This document shows positions 12,779-22,973 of a DNA stretch of 64,000 nt, in pieces (the stretch's first letter is position 1; the number at the start of each line of letters is the position of its first letter). The translations under genes and the position numbers were made by a program. The notes below the pieces were generated by a model, which searched no databases, was not told the DNA's origin, and worked only from the letters and a program-made list of their open reading frames with translations. The stretch is from positions 1,922,001 to 1,986,000 of the forward strand of contig CM074698.1 of assembly GCA_037367355.1 (NCBI GenBank), in the 5' to 3' direction. This DNA is from Neoscytalidium dimidiatum (taxonomy: Eukaryota; Ascomycota; Dothideomycetes; Botryosphaeriales; Botryosphaeriaceae).

Positions 12779-13746
12779 AGCATGAAGAGGCGCATTTGAC
12801 GTTGCCGCCGCTGCATCACCACCAACATCATCATGCTGCGGCGACGGCTGCGGAGGGGAGGAACATCGAGGCGATGGTGAGGGGAATGCCTTTTTGGGGG
12901 AAGGTGCGGGTGCTGGGGAAGATTGCGCCGCCGTATGGTGGAGGAGGGGGAGGGGAGAGAACGCCGAGGTCGGCGCGTGGTGGTGGTGGTGGTGGTGTGC
13001 GCGGCGCGATCGTGGCGGTGGAGGGGGACGACGACGGTGGCGTTGCGGAGGGCCCCAGCTCGATCAGGGGCATGGCGGCGTGGCTGGAGGAGAGCCTGAA
13101 CAAGACGGACGAGACGTGGGCGCGGGTGGCGGAGGCGCCGCGGACGCCGGCGGGCTGGGAGGAGGAGGAAGAGGGGGAGGAGGAGGGGGGCGGCAAGAGT
13201 CCGGCCGGCGGGGCGAGCGCGGTCGGGCTGAGCGATTACATCAGGTTGATTGGCGAGTGGCACGAGCGGTCGAGGCAGATGGTCGAGTTCATCACGAGGC
13301 GGCCGGATGAGGAGAGGGCGAGGTCGCAGACGGCGAGGGGCGAGATGGAGACGGAGGATGCTGCCGCTGCCGCTGCCGCCCCCTCTGCGAGGGACAAGCG
13401 GACGCCGGTGCTGATCATGCCGACGTATCACTTGCGCGCTGCGGATCTCTGGGCCACCAGGATTCCGATCTGTGATACTTACAGCCCGGCAGATCACTGG
13501 CAGTGGGTTGCAACGCTGTGGCGTGGGATCGTGGGCCCGGATATCACCATCTATATCAGGGATGTGAGCCAAGCCGAGCTCGATGTGACTGGAGGGAAGA
13601 TGGTTGAAGTACGCGAGGATGGGCAGACAAAGTGCTTGATTGTGAAACGCGTCGGTGGAAAGGAGATCGAGGAGAGCGCATTGAGGAGGTTGGGGTTCGA
13701 GGTTGGGGAGCTGATAAGGAGCGTGAGCGCGACGAGCGGGACATAG
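11124..13746 (+). CDS. HMG-box transcription factor
   Basis: Two exons, 11124-11598 and 11858-13746, separated by a 259-base intron that splits the HMG box between Asn and Ala (PRPRN/AFILYRQ). The product is 787 residues. The HMG box (about 152-225: KIPRPRNAFILYRQHHQAAI, then NPEISKIIGEQW and KALAEEEK) is of the sequence-specific MATA_HMG/Sox type found in fungal regulators. After it lie long low-complexity stretches: poly-Ala, Ser/Pro, a His run followed by Gln near 12744-12780, and Gly-rich loops. A better-ordered C-terminal region (about 670-780, with DLWATRIPICDTYSPADHW and LWRGIVGPDITIYI) looks conserved but I cannot name it. Nuclear DNA binding is inferred from the box. Targets are unknown. 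Confidence 0.85.
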
Positions 13747-14820
13747 GGGGGAAGATATGTGCAGTTGAAGAAGAATTGGACTGAATTAGCATGGTTCAGC
13801 GTAGAGTTTCGTTCTTCTCTGCTTTAGTGATAGGCGTAGTTTTGTCTTATCTGTATTGTGTGTTGATATTGCTGGTCGGTCGAGCGGGTTGACTTGTGGG
13901 AAATGAGATCTGGACATATTGCCACGGCTGACTCTCTTGCATGGCGAGTGGCAGTACAGTAGTGACGGCATGTGGACAACAGTGACATATTCCAGTTGAC
14001 GCGCTGCTTCAGCCAGAGTAGACTGCCCTGAATGTTAGTCGACACAAGTGTGTCTGGTATTCAGCTGGGCTTCCAATTTGGTTTCGTCATAGAGCCTTGT
14101 GGAAACCCTCGTTTCAGTCCGGTCCAATCTGTTGTCGAAAATCCTCAAAGCAACTGCGCACAAAGACATGAGTGATCGCCTTAGTTCGTCTGAAGGCGTT
14201 CAAATAGTAAATTCGGTTGATTCCAAGTGGTCGAGCTTGGTCTATGCATAACAAGCGCACGTGATCTAATTCTCCACTGGGTAAGTGTTGCGAGAGGCAT
14301 ATAAATGCTGAGAAAAGGAGTTAGTAAGAAGCCTGCGTGAGTAGCTGTGGAAAAGGAATACAGTAATGCGAGAGGGCATGGCATGGATGACGTCCGGGAC
14401 TCTCTAGACAAGCGAGGAAGGTGTCAGAGAACGGCCGGGCGACCTGAAGCTCTGAGCAGGTTTTCCGAGGGCTGGCAGACAGGCGAAGGGCGCAGAAAGT
14501 TCCGCGAATACTCTGGATTATCCGGGGAGACATCGGCGCCAGAGGTAAAAGGGGAAGGGATGGGTGTGGATGTGGGTGGTGATCGGGGCGCGCTGCGGAG
14601 TCAGGCCGGGGCTCCACAGCGCTGGATGCTGTACGTGGATGGAAGGCGGGGAGGCCGCGTGCCGAAGAGCTCGCTCGCGGGTGTGTGTGCGGCGTGCGGC
14701 CTGCGGCGTGCAGCGTGCAGCGTGCAGCCAGCCTTACAGCAACACCTCTCCATCACGAGCCCCAGCCCTCTCCATCAGCTGGCATCGGAGCCAGCCGGTC
14801 GCCGCACGACACGACACAAT

Positions 14821-14864
<44 letters not shown>

Positions 14865-15170
14865 AAACAGCCGACGGCAAGCGACCTGCGAATGACCGCG
14901 GCCGCTGGGCGTTGCACCGGCTGGACGTCATCGGCTTTTGGCGGTGTTAGGCCCGATGCGGCTTTCACATGTCAGCCCCAGCCTGACTCCCATCCCATCC
15001 AGCAGCCCTGCGACCATGCACTACGCCGGACAATGCGACGCACACAGATCCCGTCTCTACTCCAGATCTCCTTTCAGCCCAGCCTTCTCACCGCTTCCAC
15101 AGAAATCCTCCAGCCTGGCACTGCCCCTCCCTCTCTCCACATGAGTTCTCCGTGAGCCTCTCGCCGAACA
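13747..15170. other. Intergenic with trinucleotide repeat
   Basis: About 1.4 kb between same-strand genes. It contains a (CGA)n microsatellite at 14822-14864; the open frames over it (poly-Asp, poly-Arg or poly-Thr by frame) are artefacts. The stretch 14690-14730 has short GCGTGCAGC duplications. No gene is supported. Confidence 0.5.
14822..14864. repeat. (CGA)n microsatellite
   Basis: Roughly fourteen uninterrupted CGA units in non-coding DNA, about 300 bases upstream of the hydrolase start. Confidence 0.9.
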
Positions 15171-17559
15171 ATGATAGGTACGCTACTGCACGCCGCTTTC
15201 ACCATCTTCCTTCTGCAACCCGCTAATGCCGACGCCTGCAGACCATGTATTGGGACGCCCGTCCGTCAAGTTTCGGCGCGTCCAGGTTCTCGCCGTGCTC
15301 TCTTTCTGGACTGCCTACCTGTACAGGTACGTCAACCTCACGCTCGCTCCCTTCCGTCCGACAACGTTCTCTCTGACACTGCCTAGGGGAAATCGCCATG
15401 GACCGCCACTGCTTAGACGAATCTCCGCCCTCGCCTCCTCCCGCATCACCGCTTGGCAAACTGTAGTCCTTACCATGCTATGGCTCTACGTCTCCCGCAA
15501 CTTCGGCAAGCTCGTCGGCCTCGAATGCCCCGAACCGCTCGCGAACCTGTACACTCGGTCCTACTTCAGAGCAACATGGGTGACAACTGCGCTGGACGCT
15601 GGGTTCTGGTCGGCCATGCCGATAAGGAAGAAATGGTTGCGGGACATATGCTCCATCATCTTCACCTTATACTACCTGATATGCGCTGAGCAGGCCGACG
15701 AGAAGGTTAGGAAAGTGCGTTCCACGCTGACTGTGGACCACCTGCGAGTTAGCTGGAACAAAGGGACTACTCCCTATCTCAAGGCAGTTACTAGTCTGAT
15801 GCGCCCTCGCATGATGCGTTACCCGCCGCGAGCCATTCGTATACCTCGACCGGCCGAGTCATCGTACAAGGAACCTGTGCAAGGATGGCTGTATTTTGAT
15901 GGTCCTATTTCAGCACTGAAGGAACACAACAAGATTGTCTTGGATATTCCCGGTGGTGGCTTCGTGGCTATGGATCCTCGCAACCACGATGATAAGCTCA
16001 TCGGCTGGGCTGGTAAAACCGGGCTCCCAGTTCTGGCTCTTGATTACAAGAAGGCACCCGAGTATCCGTACCCGTATGCCCTTAACGAATGTTACGATGC
16101 CTACCATATGATCATTGCCAGTCGTGGGCGATGCGTTGGTTTATCTGGAGCAAGCGTCCCTAAGATCATTGTTTCTGGAGACAGCGCTGGAGGTAATCTT
16201 GCAGTCGGAATGGTTCTCATGATCTTGCAAAGTGGCAGCACCGATACTAGGCGCTGGATGGGCCAGGAGACCTTACCCCCACCGGAAGGACTGGTCCTGA
16301 TCTACCCGGCACTCGACATGAATATCGGTAATTGGATGACGGATGAGCAGATGGCTCTTATTCGGGATCGGAAAACTCGCAAGATTAACGAGGGCCTTCT
16401 GAAGAGGAAAAGTGAAGACTACAGGAAGCTCACGCCGTCAACACCCCACCATTCAGATGATGAGGACGATGACGATGAGACTCCACCTGCGGAGAAGAAC
16501 GAGGAGACCGGACGTCCAAAGGAGAATGGAGATTCAGCAGCCACCATCACCGACAAGCCCCTAACACGATCACCGTCCACCGCCATCCACCTTTCCGCAG
16601 CGCACACAGGTGTCGATGCCAAGTCGTTAGAATCGAGGCTCTCTGAGTCCACGCTTTCAAAGACCGCTCCGAAACCCAACACCATCAAAACCCGCCTCGC
16701 CATGTCGTCCATGATCTCCTACTTCAACGACCGCATCCTCACGCCCGAGATGATGCGCGCCATGATCATCCTCTACATCGGCCCGCACAACCGCCCGGAT
16801 TTCTCGACCGACTTTCTCCTCTCGCCGCTCCTGGCGCCCGAGTCGTTGCTGGTCAAGATGCCCAAGACGTACTTCCTGACGGGCGAGCGCGACCCGCTCG
16901 TCGACGACACGGCCATCTTCGCGGGACGCATCCGGCAGGCCAAGGCGGCGGCGTGGCGCGAGCGCCGCGAGCTGGGCCTGCTGAGCGCGGCCGAGGCGCG
17001 CGCCTTCGTCGACACGGACCACGTCGAGGTGCTCATGATCCCCGGCATCAGCCACGGCTTCCTCCAGTTCGTCAGCGTCTTCCCCGAGGGCTGGAAGTAC
17101 ATCTTCAAGTGCGCCCGCTGGATGCGCGACATCGCCGAGCGCATCGACGCCGAGGACGACGCCCTGGCGGCGGCGGCGAGGGAGCACGAGGACGAGGCCA
17201 GAGGACGCGCGAGGCGCCCGTTTCATCGCCGCAGGCGCACGCTCGAGAGCAGCGGCGACGAGGACAGGCCGCTGGAGATGACGGTCGGCAGTCGTGGGAG
17301 CAAGGCCGCCGCCGCCGCCGCCGCCGCGGCGAATGGCGCCGCACGGAAGTACGGCGGTGGTGCTGCTGCTGCTGGGAGGGACTCGGAGACGGATTCGGCG
17401 GCAAGGGGTAGGGGTAGGGGCGGTGGCAGGGGGAAGGCGAGGAGGAAGAGCTTGGTGAGCTTGGCGAGCGAGGACGATTTGTTGGGGCGCCGGATGAGGG
17501 GGTTGACGGGCGCGTTGATGAGGGCGCCGGATGAGGAGTGGGAGCCTTCGAGTCCGTGA
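15171..17559 (+). CDS. Large membrane-associated alpha/beta hydrolase (HSL type)
   Basis: Exons 15171-15177, 15242-15326 and 15387-17559 give 754 residues. The tiny 7-base first exon (ATG ATA G) was chosen because it restores the in-frame MIDHVLGRPSVKF start. The second intron (60 bases, no in-frame stop) has clear GTACGT and CTGAC...TAG signals and is preferred over read-through. The N-terminus has hydrophobic segments (VLAVLSFWTAYL; a second near WQTVVLTMLWLYV), suggesting ER or other membrane attachment. The catalytic part has an IPGGGF oxyanion motif (about 219-222, Pro replacing His of HGGG), LALDYKKAPEYPYP, and GDSAGG with Ser297. A His in GISHGF is late. An acidic Ser/Pro insert lies between nucleophile and His, and the last 130 residues are Arg/Ala/Gly low complexity. 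It is possibly a steryl or lipid ester hydrolase; the substrate is inferred only. Confidence 0.82.
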
Positions 17560-18831
17560 AGGTGGGGCGGGGGGTGGGTGGTGTTGGTGGAGGATGGGTT
17601 ACGAGGGTATGTTTGGCATGTATATATTCATATATCATGATAGAGTCTCTGAACATATGATATCTTTTCGTTTTTTTTTTTCTTCTGTATTGTTTTTGTT
17701 GATGTCTTTATGCAGTGGTCCGCTGTTTGTGTATCGATGATACAAGTAGCTACGAGCAGTTTCACCCTGAGATCTGACGAAAGATTTGATCTCGTGGAAA
17801 ACGCAGCCGGACGGACGGCAGGAGAAAAAGCGAAGACCTGAGCAAAAGCACACTTGCAACAGAACACTTGGCAAAGTCTGTGACTTTCTTCCGTCGTGCA
17901 TCCTCGCATGTCCGTTCATGCTTTCCCGCTCTTGCCCCACCCCGCCGTCCTTCCCCGGTCGTCACGGTTTGACCGTGATATCTCAGAGGCATAGGTGGTC
18001 TAGAGCGAGGAGAGAGCCATAGAGTAGAGTGGAGCGTAGAACGCGCGTTCAGGGTTGTTACAGATGCCGGGGCCGCTGCTCGTCGTGCTGTTGTGTTGCG
18101 AGTGGAAGAGGGGATTGGGACGCGAGGTTGACGGGATTTTCTATAGGTCAGTTGGCACGGGAAGGAGTCTTGGGGGGAGAAGAAAAGGGGGGGGGGGGGG
18201 GGGTGAAAGCGTGCATATGGCTGCGGGCGACATGGGTAGGAGGCGTGTTGGGGTGAAGGCAGGCATGGTGGTGAATACAGGTGGGGTGCCGGTTCACGAG
18301 AATGGCTGGTGTGAATGCTGGGAGTGACTTCCTTGAGTGCACGATCGGAAAAATGCTCTTTGACCGGGTAGTTAGGAAATAGCGTGATGTAGAAGTGGTG
18401 TGCGGGATCGGAAAACACGGGCACTGCAGCTACCTTTCCTAGTCGCCACCTTCCTTGATCTTCACCGGCACGGCAGTGAGAAACGCGTGCTGTGAGATAG
18501 ATATTAGGCTGAGATCTTGACATCTTGCTACCCGGTGTTTACTTTACGTAGCCTGTGCTCACCGACAGACTTCCGTTGCAGGGTAAGTTATGGAGCGTGG
18601 GATACAAGTGGCACAGCTCGATATATGTTAAGGAAAGTAGTTTAATTTCAGTCCAATATTACTATACATTTAAGAAAACTCCTTATTAATGCAAATCCGC
18701 TATGCAGGACAAGGACCGAATGCGTAATAAAGGACAGACCAGGTGAAGTCCTACGTGTGCACCACCCCCACATGGCTAAGTCCAACCACTTTCGCAACAT
18801 GATCCACGACTATCCTCTTTGTGCTCCTTCT
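17560..18831. other. Intergenic with poly-G tract
   Basis: About 1.27 kb between convergent genes. It holds a G17 run at 18187-18203 and T tracts near 17672. A 253-codon minus frame (17762-18523) is Pro/Arg/Ser-rich without family resemblance and is not annotated. Confidence 0.45.
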
Positions 18832-19257
18832 CTACAGGCTGCTAACATAATCATCCGACGTGACGTCTCCAATGGTCGTCGTAACATTGAACGTCGAGAT
18901 CGTCGGGCCCGAGCTGGCACCGTACAGGCTGTACAGCGCGGCGTAGAAAACCTGATCGCCCTTGGGAACGGTCGACGGTAAGGTGACGGTGAGGTTGAGG
19001 TTCTGACGCTGATTGGAGAGCGCGGGGCCGAGGTACTGCGAGCCAGCAACTTGGCCGATGTAGCCCTCGTGACCGGGAGGAGGCGAGGTGCCGAAGGCGA
19101 CGGCCACGTCGTAGACGGATTGGATGTAGATCTCGTTGATCATGATGGCCGTGAAGGTATCGCCTGGAGCGATCGTGGAGGGGACTTTGACACCGCCGAG
19201 GCGGGCGGAGGCGGTGAGGATGGGGAGGGCGATGGCGAGCAGGGTGTTGGTGCGCAT
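18832..19257 (-). CDS. NIS1: NIS1-like secreted necrosis-inducing effector
   Basis: A single exon of 141 residues. The N-terminus (MRTNTLLAIALPILTASA) is a signal peptide, leaving a small mature domain starting RLGGVKVPSTIAPGDTFTA. This opening, the IYIQSVYDVAVAFG segment and the YSLYGASSGPTISTFNVTTT end resemble the NIS1 (necrosis-inducing secreted protein 1) family, described from Colletotrichum as a widely conserved effector that dampens pattern-triggered immune kinases in plants. Ascomycete NIS1 proteins are 130-160 residues, so the length fits. No cysteine is seen in the mature part. The gene stands alone between two gene-free stretches of 1.3 and 1.8 kb. It is apparently intact. Role is inferred from the family. 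Confidence 0.72.
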   Translation of the reverse strand: MRTNTLLAIALPILTASARLGGVKVPSTIAPGDTFTAIMINEIYIQSVYDVAVAFGTSPPPGHEGYIGQVAGSQYLGPALSNQRQNLNLTVTLPSTVPKGDQVFYAALYSLYGASSGPTISTFNVTTTIGDVTSDDYVSSL

Positions 19258-21022
19258 TTTGGTAATGGTTATGGCAGTTATTGTTGGTGGTTTGTGTTTG
19301 ATGAGTGTAGTGCGATTGCTAGGTAGGCAAAGCGAAAAGCGATTGTGAGTGAAGAGCTGATCTGCTAAAGAAAGGATGTACCGATGATGGTGATGGAAAA
19401 AAACTACGGTGGTCCTATCCAGCGTTTTATATCTGCGCAACCCTGTGCGGGCACGAGACAAAAATATCCCGTCCATTTCGTGGAATTGGTAAGGAAGTGC
19501 GGCTAGCTGCTTCTCTCTAACCTGCTTCGTCGACGTGTCTCCCACGCGCAGGCATCCATACGAGCTCACCTCTTCCCGCTATTGAACATGGTCGCGGTCA
19601 CGTAGCATCGCGATACGAGAACGTGTTTATTCATCCAGGGGGTCGGACGTTGAAGGAGAGCGCCCATTGCTGACTTGACCAGTCGAAAGCATCATTGGGG
19701 CTGAGAGGCGTCGGTGGCGCCGAGCTCTGAAATATTTCGACGCCGGGTGAGACGTACAGTACATGGTGAGTTACGGGCTAATGTGACGTGACGTCCTGCT
19801 GCTATTTTGAGGGCGCCCGTTCAAGTCAGAGCTGGAACGGCAGCTGGATCCGATAGGGTGACATGCTGTGGGGTAGAAAGGACTAGGCGGGGTCAGCAGC
19901 TAAGGAGACCGGCGAGAGGCTTGGCTGACTGCTTAGCTGTCGAGTAACGTGCCGGAACAGCGGTGTCGTGTATTCTGTGCGGCACGTGCAGGAAGTAACC
20001 TGTCAGAAAGGCTTGCGCGACTGCGCCACGCCGCCATGATATGAGGCGGTTGCCACAGTGGTATCAGTCTCGGAAAAGGATTACTTTTTCTTCATGTCTG
20101 CAACGACTGTCTCGGAAAGTACTAGCTGTCGAGCGCTGAAGAAATTGTTGAAGTTTTGCGAACTATTTACTGATACAGCAAGTGTTGGCCTGAGCTTCGA
20201 GACTTGTGCTGTGCTACGTTCCTGTCTGTTCGCTGCTGAGGTGAGCAGGCCGATCGTTGGCTCTCTTTGAGAGTGAGAGTCGGAAGCCGGCTTGACTTAA
20301 CTTGGTGCCGCTCACCAGCATTGCGTTTCCATCGCTCAAGGTACCACCGCTGCATTTACCCCGCGTACTCGGTCAACAAACATGGCGCGGCCGATGCGAG
20401 ATTGAGTCGGATTTAGGCTGCCCCATAGCCTGTTTAGCCATCGCGATCGTCTGACCGATATCTGGAGAGGAAGGGAGTTCACCATCTCATTCAATTTCTC
20501 CATCCTACTCTGGTCCTGATTCCTGAATGTCAGGGTCATTTTAGCTGATAGAGAGAGAAAAGGTAGTTGCTGTGGGTGAGGTGACAAGCTCGATGGTGAG
20601 CTGCTCACCGGGTACTACCGAGGCCAGGGACGGAGGTACTAACTTTGTTCTGCAGATCGCTACGCCGCAACCTCCTCTTTTCTGCCCAGTCGCCTCCATT
20701 TACTGACAAGGTTTCTTGAACGGCCCCAACTGCGCCATCCCTCTCATTCGTCCGCTATCCTTCCGACCAGTTGATCCTTGGGCTACCAACTCCGCACTAT
20801 GCTCGGCAACGGCGGCTTGATTTCTGCCTCTGAGACACCGCAGCTGTAACTCCGCACCTCCTCATGCTTATCGTTGCGGTCCCGCCATGCGCCCTGCCCA
20901 CAAAACGCTAGGTGCTCCTGCTTCTCAATCGCGGCAGCGTTCATGATCCAACTGTTCCGTCTCCTGCTCTTCTTCCAGTTGCTGAGATCTAGGTCGAGGA
21001 CCGCCAACAGTACGCGTCGACC
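19258..21022. other. Intergenic between effector and P450
   Basis: About 1.77 kb separating two outward-facing starts. A TATA-like box lies near the effector side. No other gene is supported; the frames near 20058-20608 are short and unlike known families. Confidence 0.45.
19426..19431 (-). promoter_or_regulatory. Candidate TATA box of the NIS1-like gene
   Basis: TATAAA on the minus strand, 169 bases upstream of the effector ATG. Position and sequence fit a core promoter; this is unproven. Confidence 0.4.
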
Positions 21023-22735
21023 ATGCTTTCGACACTTAATCTCGCACTAGCTCTGCTGACCTTTGTAAGTTCAGCAGCCATGTCAGTGAATCGTCTCTAA
21101 TACCTTCAGGCTATTCTATACCCCCTCTATGTGGCCTTCTACAATCTTTACCTCCACCCCCTCCGTATCTACCCCGGCCCTAAACTGAATGCAGTATCAA
21201 GGCTACCCTACATCGTCCACATTCTGAAAGGCGATCCCCACACCTACGACCAAGCCCTTCACGACAAGTATGGCGGCGTTGTTCGCGTGAGCCCGGACGA
21301 GCTCTCTTACAGTATCAATGCGTGGCGAGACATCTACGGCCACAGGACTGGCGGCAAGGAGAGCTTCGCCAAGGACATGGTCTTCCTCGGCCCAGACCTG
21401 GTCGGTAAAAATGGCATCCTTCGGGTAAAAGACGACGCCGAGCATGCCAGGATCCGGAAAATATTCTCGCATGCTTTCTCCGACCGCGCCCTAAGAGACC
21501 AGGCGACAATCTTCCAGGGATACGTAGAACAGCTCGTCGGCAATATTCGCAAGATCCTGCACGAGGATGAGAAAGCGAAAATTCCCATTTCCGACCTCTA
21601 CAACTTTCTCACCTTCGATATCATGGGTGATCTTACCTTTGGCGAGCCTCTTGGCCTTCTCGCTACCGGCAAGTACTCCGATTGGGTCGCATCCGTTTTT
21701 GGTAGCATACAGCTCGTCATCCTCGGTCGCGTTCTCCGCTGGTACCCATTTATCAACAATACCTTCCAGTTCCTACTTCCGGAACATATCAAAGAAAAGC
21801 GTCGCCGCACCGTCGCGTATACTGTGGAGCGTGTCGACAATAGGATCGCTCGTGGCGAGACAGACCGTCCGGACATCTGGACCTGTATCATGAAGCAGAA
21901 AGAAGAAGAACGCCTCACCTACCCGGAGATGCAGAGCTCTGGCAGTACCTTTATGATTGCTGGCACAGAGACCACTGCGACTCTACTGAGTGGCCTAACC
22001 TTCTTCCTACTGAAGCACCCTGACGTATACGCTAAGTTAGTTCACGAGATTCGGAGCACATTCGCAAGCCCCGATGACATAAACATGACTAACCTGGCTC
22101 GCTTGGAGTACTTGAATGCATGTATCGAGGAGGCGTTACGTCTGTATCCTCCAGTCACTGGTGGCTTCCCACGCGTAGTACCACCGAGAGGGGCCATCGT
22201 GTGTGGCAAGCCTGTCCCTCCTGGTGTAAGTACTACCATACCACAATAGGAGTAGATGTACTCATGCTTACATTATCAAGGTCTGCGTTTCTGTGAGCCA
22301 ATGGACAGCCTACCATTCCGAGAAGAACTTTTATATGGCGGATCAATTTATTCCAGAACGCTGGCTAGGAGATCCCCGTTTTGCTTCCGATGATAGAAGC
22401 ATACTGCAACCATTTTCATTCGGTCCTCGGAACTGCCTCGGCAAGAAGTATGTCTCTATTAATTATCATGGCACTGAAACTTCAAACGTCTTTCCCGGCT
22501 CCTTCTTTCACTCTTGTTTGCTTTTTCTCCCCCGTTCCTCTTTCAAGAAAAGGCTGACTCATCTTACCGTGACAGCCTCGCATACCACGAGATACGTGTA
22601 GCAATTACCAACGTCCTCTACAATTTCGACCTCGCAAATCTCTGCGATGAGTCCCAGAATTGGATGGACCAACCGGTCTTCGGTGTTTATAAGAAACCAA
22701 AACTGATGGTCCAGTTGAAGGAGCGAGCCTCCTGA
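21023..22735 (+). CDS. Cytochrome P450 monooxygenase
   Basis: Four exons, 21023-21064, 21110-22225, 22281-22447 and 22576-22735, encode 494 residues. An N-terminal hydrophobic helix ([18 protein letters not shown]) anchors it to the ER. P450 landmarks are all present: the Pro-rich HPLRIYPGP hinge, the I-helix AGTETT (298-303), the K-helix ExxR (Glu355...Arg358 in EEALRLYPP), the PERW region, and the heme-binding [10 protein letters not shown] with Cys438. The overall pattern is like fungal CYP families near isotrichodermin C-15 hydroxylase (CYP65-type), but I cannot fix family or substrate. The gene is convergent with the glucan lyase, 238 bases stop to stop. No biosynthetic core gene is nearby, so a detoxification role is as likely as secondary metabolism. 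Confidence 0.92.
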
Positions 22736-22973
22736 ACTTGTCTGTTGCTCTATATCTAGTGTGCTTTTGAGAAGTGTAACATTTTCCTTTCCCTGAAAGC
22801 CTGGACGGAAGTTGACCTTGCTCTTGACAAAAATTTGATGATTTATCTTGTAGATTGGTTTCCCACCAGGATGACAGTAACAAAGACTTTCATCACGCAT
22901 TTATACAAGAGCTTTCCCTTACTACAGTCGACATGAACAAAAGTGGACCTTCTTTACCACAAGCGGGAACCTT

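Noticed and set aside
12196..13572. 458-codon minus-strand open frame over the HMG-box gene
   Set aside because: Built from repeat tracts read backwards (poly-Arg, poly-Met, poly-Gly); not a protein.
17762..18523. 253-codon minus-strand open frame
   Set aside because: Low-complexity Pro/Ser/Arg sequence crossing a poly-G tract; no domain or signal peptide.
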